From positions 1 to 51,090 of the forward strand of contig JAHHTQ010000012.1 in the NCBI GenBank assembly GCA_020024555.1: a stretch of 51,090 nucleotides of DNA, in the 5' to 3' direction. Source of the DNA: Angelakisella sp. Lineage in GTDB: Bacteria; Bacillota; Clostridia; Oscillospirales; Ruminococcaceae. The stretch's first letter is position 1; each line of letters starts with the position of its first letter. The notes under the pieces were generated by a model. The model worked only from the letters and a program-made list of their open reading frames with translations, was not told where the DNA came from and did not search any database. Positions 43,942 through 51,090 of this stretch are shown piece by piece. The position numbers and the translations under genes are program-made.

Positions 43942-44694
43942 TTATAATTCTATTGTAAGACCCACGGGGCAGTGGTCGCTTCCGAGTATATCACTGTAAA
44001 TATCAGCTACTTTTATCTTGTCTGCTATGCGGTTTGATACGACAAAATAGTCTATTCTCCAACCGATATTTTTGTCTCTTGCCTTGAAGCGATAGCTCCA
44101 CCAAGAATATGCGTCTGTTTTGTCAGGATAGATATATCTGAAACTGTCTGTAAAACCACTGTTCAGAAGTTCTGTAAACTTGCCTCTTTCTTCATTGGAA
44201 AAACCGGGATTGCCAACGTTCGTTTTAGGATTTTTCAGGTCTATTTCGTTGTGCGCAACATTTAAGTCACCGCAAAGAATAACAGGTTTCTTTTTGTCAA
44301 GTTCTGTTAAATATGCTCTGAAATCGTCTTCAAATTCCATACGGTAGTCAATTCTTTTCAGTTTATCCTGCGCGTTCGGTGTGTAGCAAGTTACAACGTA
44401 ACATTTTTCGTATTCTGCTGTTATTACTCTGCCCTCATCGTTGTGTTTTTCGTGAAAACCGTTTACTACGCTTATAGGCTCTGCTTTACTGAAAATTGCT
44501 GTGCCACTGTACCCTTTTTTTATAGCGCTGTTATAGTATATATGATAGTTTTCGGGTTCAAAATCTGCCTGATTGGGTTGCATTTTTGTTTCTTGCAGGC
44601 AAAATACATCGGCGTCTTCTGCTTTGAAGAAATCTTCAAAACCTTTTTGCAGACACGCTCGAAAACCATTTACATTCCATGATATTAATTTCAA
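43942..44694 (-). CDS. xth: Exodeoxyribonuclease III / AP endonuclease
   Basis: Base-excision repair nuclease (ExoA/XthA type), 250 residues. MKLISWNVNGFRA start, catalytic Glu in FCLQETK, metal/catalytic residues in GDLNVAHNEID, WRIDYF and the closing GSDHCPVGL. Placed behind mfd and a small unknown gene, giving a DNA-repair run. Confidence 0.96.
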   Translation of the reverse strand: MKLISWNVNGFRACLQKGFEDFFKAEDADVFCLQETKMQPNQADFEPENYHIYYNSAIKKGYSGTAIFSKAEPISVVNGFHEKHNDEGRVITAEYEKCYVVTCYTPNAQDKLKRIDYRMEFEDDFRAYLTELDKKKPVILCGDLNVAHNEIDLKNPKTNVGNPGFSNEERGKFTELLNSGFTDSFRYIYPDKTDAYSWWSYRFKARDKNIGWRIDYFVVSNRIADKIKVADIYSDILGSDHCPVGLTIEL

Positions 44695-44712
44695 ATATTT
44701 TTTCCTCCCGAT

Positions 44713-45048
44713 TTATATCTTATAATTTTCAAGCGCGGAAAGTACAGTATCTTCAAAACTGTCAGAAGCCCCCCAATCGAAACGGAACAGTCCTTCCCCG
44801 CCACCGCCTGATATACAGTGTATATTTGTAAGTCCTTGCATATTGTTTACTATTACCGTAAGGGTAAGTCTGTTTCCGGCGCGATAAAAATGCTTTTCGT
44901 ATACAGCGATAATACAAGAAGTTTCATCATTTGCCGTAACTGTATGGTAATCTATTCTTTCTCCTGTAATACTTCCGTCAACAATGGCTTTATCTATTAT
45001 TCTTATTGCATCTTGCGGTGGAATATTTACGTTAAAATCAAGTGCCAA
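44713..45048 (-). CDS. Small conserved hypothetical protein (DUF6054-like)
   Basis: About 111 residues from TTG 45048, with an AGAGGTG ribosome site just upstream; a longer frame begins before that site. Pattern: LDFNVNIPPQDAIRIIDKAIVDGSI at the start, then a beta-rich part (CIIAVYEKHFYRAGNRLTLTVIV) and a GGGGEG turn. From memory this is like DUF6054 proteins of clostridia, function unknown; the assignment is tentative. Between mfd and xth. Confidence 0.7.
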   Translation of the reverse strand: MALDFNVNIPPQDAIRIIDKAIVDGSITGERIDYHTVTANDETSCIIAVYEKHFYRAGNRLTLTVIVNNMQGLTNIHCISGGGGEGLFRFDWGASDSFEDTVLSALENYKI

Positions 45049-45150
45049 AACGAACACCTCTTTCTGTTTAGTTTTTGGGCAATACCGTATAATTATTTTT
45101 GTATTGCCTCTATACATATATTTTATATAAAAATGTGTCGATTGTAAAGA

Positions 45151-48100
45151 TTATTTTTTGTTTTCTTCTTCACTTTTCGGTTGCATAAGCCCAAGAACAT
45201 CTTGAATAGCGTCCAGAGGTTTTTGTCCTCTTTGCATTTGTATAACAAGGTGCGGTTTGTCGGAGGCATTGATAAGTACCTTTCCGTTCGAGTGTTGCAT
45301 AATCGGCATTAAGTTTTGCATATTAAAGTTTTCAAGATACATAAGTATGCGTGAAGAACGTTGTGAAATTTCTTTTATTCCGTAACGCGCGGCGGTATTT
45401 CGGATTAATGAAATATCGAGAAGCCCCACAACCGATTTCGGTGGTTCTCCAAAACGGTCGATAAGTTCGTCAAGCGTATCGTGATAGTCTTCTATGTCAT
45501 AAATAGATGCGATTTTTTTATAAATATCAATTCTTTGATTTAGACATTCTATATAGCTTTCAGGAATGTGCGCAGGTATGCGTAAATCTATTACACAGTC
45601 AATAGCTTCTGCAACAGGTTCGCCCTTTTCTTCTTTTATTGCGTCATTAAGAAGTTTTAAGTATAAATCATAGCCGACAGATTCCATTTGTCCATGTTGC
45701 TGACTGCCAAGTATATCGCCTGCGCCACGTATTTCAAGGTCACGCATAGCAATACGGAACCCGGAGCCGAATGAGGTAAATTCACGTATGGCTTCCAAAC
45801 GTTTTTCACCGACTTCTGTCAGTATTTTTCCTTTGCGGAAAGTAAAATATGCGTACGCGCGTCTTGTGGAACGTCCGACACGTCCACGTAACTGATAAAG
45901 CTGAGAAAGTCCCATTTTATCTGCATCTTCTATAATAAGGGTATTGCAGTTCGGAACATCTACGCCTGTCTCGATTATTGTGGTACATACAAGCACATCA
46001 ATCTCTCTTTCAATCAGCGCTTTCCACACTCTCGAAAGTTGTTCCTCGGTCATTTTACCGTGCGCGATACTTATTGTTATATCCGGAAGTTGTTTTCGCA
46101 GTTCGGACGCAACCTGTTCAATATCGTCAACTCTGTTGTGCAGATAAAATGCCTGTCCTCCACGGTTAATTTCGCGTCTGATAGCCTCTGTAATAAGTGG
46201 CTGATTGTATTCTATAACATAGGTTTGCACAGGGTGTCTGTCTTGTGGGGCTTCGGATATTACCGACATATCACGAATACCGCTCATTGCCATATTAAGC
46301 GTACGTGGGATAGGAGTTGCGGAAAGGGTAAGCATATCAACGCTTGTGCGAAGTTGCTTAAACTTTTCTTTGTGAGCCACACCAAAACGTTGCTCCTCAT
46401 CAATTACACAAAGTCCCAAATCTTTAAAGACAACGTCTTTTTGCAGTAGTTTGTGCGTACCGATAACCACATCTACTTCGCCTGTCTTTAAGCCTTTTAA
46501 TACTTCTTGTTGTTCTTTTGGTGTTCTGAATCGTGAAAGCAGTTCTATGCGTATAGGAAAGCCTTCCATTCTACGCAGGAATGTTTGGTAGTGTTGCCAC
46601 GCAAGTATTGTTGTGGGAACGAGTACGGCGCACTGTTTTCCGTCTGTTACACATTTAAATACAGCGCGTAACGCAACTTCTGTCTTACCAAAGCCAACGT
46701 CACCGCAAAGTAATCTGTCCATTGGCATATTGCGTTGCATATCGTTTTTAATTTCTTCTATACATCGAAGCTGGTCATCTGTCTCGTCATATTCAAACTT
46801 CTGTTCAAAGTCTCTTTGCCATTCCGTATCTTCCGAAAAGGCAAAACCCTTTGCCTGCATACGTTTACTGTATAGCTCTATCAGTTCTTTTGCCATATCG
46901 GCAACGGCTTTTTTTACCCTTTGACGTGTTTTTTTCCATTCGTTTGAGTTTAGGTTACTCAGTTTTACGTTACCGTCACTTTTACCACCTATATATTTTG
47001 TAACAAAATCAAGCCTTGTAACAGGAACATACAGTAGGTCATCAGACGCATATTTGATTTTTATATAGTCTTTTACTATGCCGTCATAGTCACGCGCAAC
47101 TATTCCTTCAAAAATACCTATACCGTAAGTATAATGTACAACGTGGTCGCCTATTTCAAGGTCGGCTATATCTTTTATCGGTTTGCTGTTTTTGGGTATG
47201 GTTCTGCGTTTTTTCTTCGTGGATAGGTGCGCTGAACGTCCGTATGTGATTACCGCAATACCTGCCTGCGGATAGGAGTAGCCTTGTGACAAACCACCCT
47301 CACAAATAAACACAGCGCCTTGTCTGAATATACCTCTGTCGGCAGAATATTGCGCATTTATTTTGTGCGCGCGTAAGTCACCTGCAAGAGCCATAGCGCC
47401 ACGTTGCGTACCTGTAAGAACCGTACAGCAGTAACCTTGATTTGTCAGGTCATTTAGTTCTTCAACAAGATTATTTAAATCGCCGCTCCATACGGACAGT
47501 GTATTTGCCTTAAAGTCAACAAATTCTTCTGTTTTAAATTCTGTATATTGTTTTGCGAACGTATCGAGAATAACGGTTTTCTTTGTTGTGTATAAATCTT
47601 TAAGAACAGTGTAGCTTTCGCTGGTTTCCCCTATTCCGTAGGTTATTGTTCCTTGCAAAAGCAGTTGTTCTGTCTCCTCGTCATTTTGCAAACGGTTAAG
47701 GGACGCGCTCTCCCTGACATCTCCCCCGTCAATTATAAACAATGGTTTTTCTTGGATATAGTTTAACAGAGTACATCTTTCTTTGTATATATTCAGTATA
47801 TATTTATCGATTACATTTAATTGTCTGTTTGTTTTCAGTCTCTCTATATCTTGTTTTAGTGTTTCGCCCGCAAGTTCCCGCTGTTTGTCACTTAATTTAT
47901 CGTATTTTTCTTCAAGTATCTGCGTAAGTTCTTCTCTGTCATATACAATTTCACGGACAGGTGATATTTCGATATTTTCTGCGCTGTCTTCCCGTCTCTG
48001 TGTTTCAATGGAGAAAAAAGCCATACTGTCAATTTCATCACCCCATAATTCTATACGGACAGGGGCTGTGTAGTTTGGCGAATAGAAGTCGATAATTCCG

Positions 48101-48633
48101 CCACGTGTGGAGAACTGTCCTATACCTTCAACTTGTTCTTTGCGGACATATCCCGCCCAAAGCAAATGTTTAACAAGGTCTTCTTCTCTTATCTGCGTGC
48201 CTACTTTTAAAAACTTCATACTTTCCACAAGTCTTTTTTGAGGAATAGTGAACTGCAAAGCGGCTCCGACAGATGCAACAACGATGATATTTTCACCTTT
48301 TGTTATTTTTGTGAGAATATTCAGACGCATATGCTCATATTCGTGTGAAATTCCCTCTACCGGCTGCAAAGTAAGTTCTCTTTCCGGGTAGTGGTACGCA
48401 ATAACGTCATTTTCAAAAAGATTGATTTCTTCGGCAAGTCTTGCGGAAGTCTGCTCGTCTCTTGTGATAACAACAGCTCCGTTTAGCGGTGGCGCAGACA
48501 TTGCGTGTATTATTTGCGCTTTATGAACTGCTGACAGTCCTGTTGCGACTATTGGAGTCTTGTTTTTGTCAAATGCAAGTTTTATTTTCTGAAATTCTTC
48601 AACTCTTAATATCTGCTGACCAATACTATTCAT
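45151..48633 (-). CDS. mfd: Transcription-repair coupling factor Mfd
   Basis: Removes stalled RNA polymerase and recruits UvrAB. 1160 residues. N-terminal UvrB-like part (about 1-350), CarD-like polymerase-binding domain (from about 470, LEIGDHVVHYTYGIGIFEGI), then the translocase: LLCGDVGFGKTEVA (motif I), VIDEEQRFG (II), TLSATPIPRTL (III), TTIIETGVDVPNCNTLI and QLRGRVGRS (V-VI), and the C-terminal autoinhibitory domain. Ribosome site AAAGGGAG. Confidence 0.98.
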   Translation of the reverse strand: MNSIGQQILRVEEFQKIKLAFDKNKTPIVATGLSAVHKAQIIHAMSAPPLNGAVVITRDEQTSARLAEEINLFENDVIAYHYPERELTLQPVEGISHEYEHMRLNILTKITKGENIIVVASVGAALQFTIPQKRLVESMKFLKVGTQIREEDLVKHLLWAGYVRKEQVEGIGQFSTRGGIIDFYSPNYTAPVRIELWGDEIDSMAFFSIETQRREDSAENIEISPVREIVYDREELTQILEEKYDKLSDKQRELAGETLKQDIERLKTNRQLNVIDKYILNIYKERCTLLNYIQEKPLFIIDGGDVRESASLNRLQNDEETEQLLLQGTITYGIGETSESYTVLKDLYTTKKTVILDTFAKQYTEFKTEEFVDFKANTLSVWSGDLNNLVEELNDLTNQGYCCTVLTGTQRGAMALAGDLRAHKINAQYSADRGIFRQGAVFICEGGLSQGYSYPQAGIAVITYGRSAHLSTKKKRRTIPKNSKPIKDIADLEIGDHVVHYTYGIGIFEGIVARDYDGIVKDYIKIKYASDDLLYVPVTRLDFVTKYIGGKSDGNVKLSNLNSNEWKKTRQRVKKAVADMAKELIELYSKRMQAKGFAFSEDTEWQRDFEQKFEYDETDDQLRCIEEIKNDMQRNMPMDRLLCGDVGFGKTEVALRAVFKCVTDGKQCAVLVPTTILAWQHYQTFLRRMEGFPIRIELLSRFRTPKEQQEVLKGLKTGEVDVVIGTHKLLQKDVVFKDLGLCVIDEEQRFGVAHKEKFKQLRTSVDMLTLSATPIPRTLNMAMSGIRDMSVISEAPQDRHPVQTYVIEYNQPLITEAIRREINRGGQAFYLHNRVDDIEQVASELRKQLPDITISIAHGKMTEEQLSRVWKALIEREIDVLVCTTIIETGVDVPNCNTLIIEDADKMGLSQLYQLRGRVGRSTRRAYAYFTFRKGKILTEVGEKRLEAIREFTSFGSGFRIAMRDLEIRGAGDILGSQQHGQMESVGYDLYLKLLNDAIKEEKGEPVAEAIDCVIDLRIPAHIPESYIECLNQRIDIYKKIASIYDIEDYHDTLDELIDRFGEPPKSVVGLLDISLIRNTAARYGIKEISQRSSRILMYLENFNMQNLMPIMQHSNGKVLINASDKPHLVIQMQRGQKPLDAIQDVLGLMQPKSEEENKK

Positions 48634-48722
48634 TTTTCTCCCTTTCTTTTTAGGTCATTTCTGAAAAGAAAAAATCTGTATTTCTGTTTTTCAGAATGAG
48701 CTTAAATTATTATGCAAACTAT

Positions 48723-49358
48723 TTAAACAGTTTTATTAAACATATTTTTAGCTTTATCTATACCGTCGTTTATAATTGTTTCGCACATTTGAGTGGATTT
48801 ATCCAAAAATGTGGAATATACCTTGTTATCTTCTTCGCTGAATTTACCCAAAACCCAGTCGGCAAGGTCATAGTCTCGGTTTGGTCTTTCGCCTACACCG
48901 AGCTTTATACGTGTAAAGTTATCTGTTCCTATTTTGGCTATTATGTCTTTTAATCCGTTGTGGCCTCCGGCGCTTCCTTTTTCTCTTATACGGACACTGC
49001 CGACAGATATTGAAATATCATCGGAAAAAACAATGATTTTGTCGGGTGTTACTTTATAAAAATTCATAGCTTCCTGCACAGCGTCACCCGATAAATTCAT
49101 ATATGTAGTCGGTTTTAAAAGCAAAACTTTTTTATCTGCGATGACACATTCTGCGCACATAGCTTTAAACTTCGCTCTGTTTATACTTACGTTTTTTGCC
49201 TTCGCAATTTCATCAACTGCCCTAAATCCTATATTATGGCGGGTGTTTTCGTATTCTTTTCCGATATTTCCAAGACCGACTATTATATATTCAATACTGC
49301 TGTTCGTAAATTTATTTTTACTTTCTATTTTTTTAAATAAATCAAATATATCGCTCAT
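48723..49358 (-). CDS. pth: Peptidyl-tRNA hydrolase
   Basis: Frees tRNA from drop-off peptidyl-tRNA. 211 residues, including an N-terminal extension of about 22 residues (MSDIFDLFKKIESKNKF) before the usual IEYIIVGLGNIG. The catalytic His is in NTRHNIGFRAVD; KPTTYMNLSGDAV, FSDDISISVGSVR and GSAGGHNGLKDI follow. It lies 19 nt after the GlmU-like gene and 89 nt before mfd, the usual pth-mfd order. Confidence 0.96.
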   Translation of the reverse strand: MSDIFDLFKKIESKNKFTNSSIEYIIVGLGNIGKEYENTRHNIGFRAVDEIAKAKNVSINRAKFKAMCAECVIADKKVLLLKPTTYMNLSGDAVQEAMNFYKVTPDKIIVFSDDISISVGSVRIREKGSAGGHNGLKDIIAKIGTDNFTRIKLGVGERPNRDYDLADWVLGKFSEEDNKVYSTFLDKSTQMCETIINDGIDKAKNMFNKTV

Positions 49359-49377
49359 TTTTACCTCTTTTTTTATT

Positions 49378-50238
49378 TTATTTATCTTTGCGGAAACGCA
49401 GCGCCATATTTTCTTTTATTACTTCTCTTGCGCGCGCTATGCAAACAGAATCTTTTGGAACGGTTTTTGTAACCGTAGAGCCTGCCGCAGTATATCCGCC
49501 GTCCTCGACAGTTACAGGCGCAATAAGATTTGTATTGCAACCTATAAAGCAATCATCACCGATAGTTGTACGATTTTTTTCTTTGCCGTTATAGTTTGCG
49601 GTAGCTACACCGCAACCGAAATTTACCCTGTTACCGCAATCTGTATCACCTATGTATGTAAGATGGCTTGCGTGGGTATTTTCACCTATATTTGAATTCT
49701 TTATTTCAACAAAGTCGCCTATGCGAACGCCCTTTTTTATGTGACAATTTGGGCGAACCTGTGAGTATGGGCCTATTTCAACATCTTCATCAAGAACAGA
49801 AGAAGTTATCCAAGTAGCCTTTATAACGCAACCGTCACCTATTGTAGCATCTTCGAGGCGCGAATTTTCCATTATTATGACGTTTTTTCCGATTTTTGTT
49901 TGATTTAATATAAATGAGTTCGGGTATATTGTAGTATTGTCGCCTATTGTGCAGTTTTCAAGGTATGTGTTACCAAAGACAGTACAGTTTTCGCCGATAG
50001 TAACATTTTCGCCTATTGTTGCCTGTGAATAGATAAAAGTGCCCTTGCCTATTTTTGCGCTTTCGGCAATAACAACACAGTTATATAAAGGAATATGAAC
50101 GCCGTTTATCAAATGCTTTTCGATAATGTGCATTCTTTTGGTTTCGTTTTCACTGCTTAGTTTCATTGTTACAAGTTCAGGCGCGTGGTCATGTACAATT
50201 TTTTGCTGTTCTTCTTCTGAAAGTAAATATTTAATCAT
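49378..50238 (-). CDS. Stand-alone GlmU-type glucosamine-1-phosphate acetyltransferase domain
   Basis: 286 residues: a helical start of about 45 and then hexapeptide repeats forming a left-handed beta helix. It matches only the C-terminal half of GlmU. With a constant offset of 171 from E. coli GlmU numbering as I recall it, Arg162, Lys180, His192 (catalytic), Tyr195, Asn206, Asn215 and Lys221 fall on the active-site residues R333, K351, H363, Y366, N377, N386 and K392. The uridyltransferase domain is absent and nothing like it lies upstream. Predicted to make GlcNAc-1-P for wall precursors. Confidence 0.85.
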   Translation of the reverse strand: MIKYLLSEEEQQKIVHDHAPELVTMKLSSENETKRMHIIEKHLINGVHIPLYNCVVIAESAKIGKGTFIYSQATIGENVTIGENCTVFGNTYLENCTIGDNTTIYPNSFILNQTKIGKNVIIMENSRLEDATIGDGCVIKATWITSSVLDEDVEIGPYSQVRPNCHIKKGVRIGDFVEIKNSNIGENTHASHLTYIGDTDCGNRVNFGCGVATANYNGKEKNRTTIGDDCFIGCNTNLIAPVTVEDGGYTAAGSTVTKTVPKDSVCIARAREVIKENMALRFRKDK

Positions 50239-50312
50239 ATAACAAAAACCCCTTTGTTTTTAATTTTGATTTGCGGACAATTATTATTTTACACAAATGC
50301 GTAAACGCAAAT

Positions 50313-50345
50313 AAATCCCCTTTTTTTATTGTATGGGGATTTTTA
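50313..50345. terminator. Terminator between DUF3592-like gene and GlmU-like gene
   Basis: AAATCCCC (50313-50320) pairs with GGGGATTT (50335-50342) and a T-run follows on the + side. The - side (gene 50441-50950 reads this way) has a weaker T-rich tail. Confidence 0.65.
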
Positions 50346-50440
50346 TATTAATATATAAAATACATAAATATTATTGCAAGTTTAGTTGTTTTTTTCAAGT
50401 AGTATTTATAAATTTTATTTTAATTAAATAAGGTTTTAAA

Positions 50441-50950
50441 TTAAAAAAGAATTGTAAACAATATTCCAAGACAGATAATAGAAAGTCCGTCTATACCAAG
50501 AATCAAAAAAAACAGTTTTAAATTTATCAGTGAACCGCAATATGCTTTGTTTGGGTTATCTTCCATATAGTGAACTTCAAGTGTGCTGCCTATCGGAAAC
50601 AAATCTTTTATGGGATCTATATGATTTTCACATTTAGATGTTCTATAAATGTGTAAAGCATAGTTTTTATCTATTTCCCAATCGTTTTTTGCGTGGGCTA
50701 GGGTATTACGGTATATTACTGAAAATTTTTGCGGACACATATAAGTTTGGTTATCGACAGTATATTCCACAATAGCGTATGGATAGCTTACTGAACGTAA
50801 GTTATGCCATTTATGCCCAACTACTTTACCGTTTACGGTTTTGTTATATTTGTATTTTCTCACATTGTCATATTTTTTTATTATAAGAGAGATAATACAT
50901 ATTGCAATTCCCAGAATTATAAGTAAAATGCCTACTTGTTTATTTGTCAT
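50441..50950 (-). CDS. DUF3592-like membrane protein
   Basis: About 169 residues. One membrane helix at each end (GILLIILGIAICIISLII; FFLILGIDGLSIICLGILF) with a soluble beta-rich part between them (GKVVGHKWHN...YPYAIVEYTVDNQTYMCPQKF...GSTLEVHYMEDNPNKAYCG). The VxYxxxNPxxA turn is typical of DUF3592 proteins. Function unknown. The start is ATG 50950; a GTG at 50959 overlaps the likely ribosome site. Confidence 0.7.
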   Translation of the reverse strand: MTNKQVGILLIILGIAICIISLIIKKYDNVRKYKYNKTVNGKVVGHKWHNLRSVSYPYAIVEYTVDNQTYMCPQKFSVIYRNTLAHAKNDWEIDKNYALHIYRTSKCENHIDPIKDLFPIGSTLEVHYMEDNPNKAYCGSLINLKLFFLILGIDGLSIICLGILFTILF

Positions 50951-51090
50951 AAATATCACTTCTTTTCACAGTATTTATATTTTTTAAAAATATATTCCTA
51001 TTGTATAGCAAATATTGCTTTTAGTAAAGTTTATTAATATATAAAAAATAAAAATTACATAAAATTTTAGGATTTTTAAAATAAAAGTAG

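Noticed and set aside
1..51090. CRISPR arrays, toxin-antitoxin pairs, prophage, integrase or retron genes
   Set aside because: I looked for spaced short repeats, reverse transcriptase, recombinase and phage structural motifs in the translated frames and saw none.

Overview
The window is 51 kb of AT-rich chromosome from a low-GC Gram-positive anaerobe, most likely a member of the Clostridia (Bacillota). Pointers are the NAD-linked dihydroorotate dehydrogenase pair pyrK/pyrD, a PASTA-domain Ser/Thr kinase with its PP2C phosphatase in the def-fmt-rsmB-rlmN-prpC-prkC-rsgA-thiN order, a DUF951 protein, a single-chain glycyl-tRNA synthetase, a YugP-type peptidase, strong AGGAGG ribosome sites and consensus -35/-10 promoters. 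Nearly all of it is housekeeping; no phage, CRISPR array or autonomous insertion sequence was seen.

Layout. 1-1046: end of a tRNA cluster (Gly, Val) and a HAD hydrolase. 1442-6531 (+): DUF951, prfA, sua5/tsaC, coaE, a lytic transglycosylase and an M18 aminopeptidase. 6620-16076 (-): a complete UMP operon read pyrC-carA-carB-pyrK-pyrD-pyrF-(GNAT)-pyrE from a perfect promoter. 16073-19097 (-): a GtrA membrane protein and a chemoreceptor with a long acidic tail. 19554-20930 (+): glyS. 21011-24019 (-): ruvC-ruvA-ruvB-tatD. 24448-26881 (+): rpmG-secE-nusG-rplK-rplA. 27420-36417 (+): def, fmt, yugP, rsmB, rlmN, prpC, prkC, rsgA, thiN. 36495-39654 (-): alaS and a small membrane protein. 40071-43734 (+): a heterodimeric ABC exporter. 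43942-50950 (-): a DUF3592-like membrane protein, a GlmU acetyltransferase domain, pth, mfd, a small unknown and xth.

The most unusual points are these. (1) CarA, the glutaminase subunit of carbamoyl-phosphate synthetase, has lost its catalytic Cys (now Ala253) and His (now Gln338) and several glutamine-binding residues, while its length and CarB-facing half are intact; the operon may run on free ammonia. (2) Two copies of a roughly 265-bp element (16561-16827 and 26929-27192) share a 170-nt core with only three differences. The core folds into six consecutive stem-loops. Each copy lies between two near-identical 27-30 bp copies of a hairpin, and the hairpin differs at the two sites. It looks like a small non-autonomous mobile element that inserts at terminator-like palindromes and duplicates them. 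(3) The gene at the glmU position before pth-mfd encodes only the acetyltransferase half of GlmU, with all active-site residues kept. (4) RsgA has TKSG in place of the guanine-specificity motif NKxD. (5) fmt and the transglycosylase gene have good ribosome sites but apparent ATT/ATA starts. (6) The leaders of pyrC, glyS and the ABC exporter carry unexplained RNA structures that are not T-boxes or PyrR sites.
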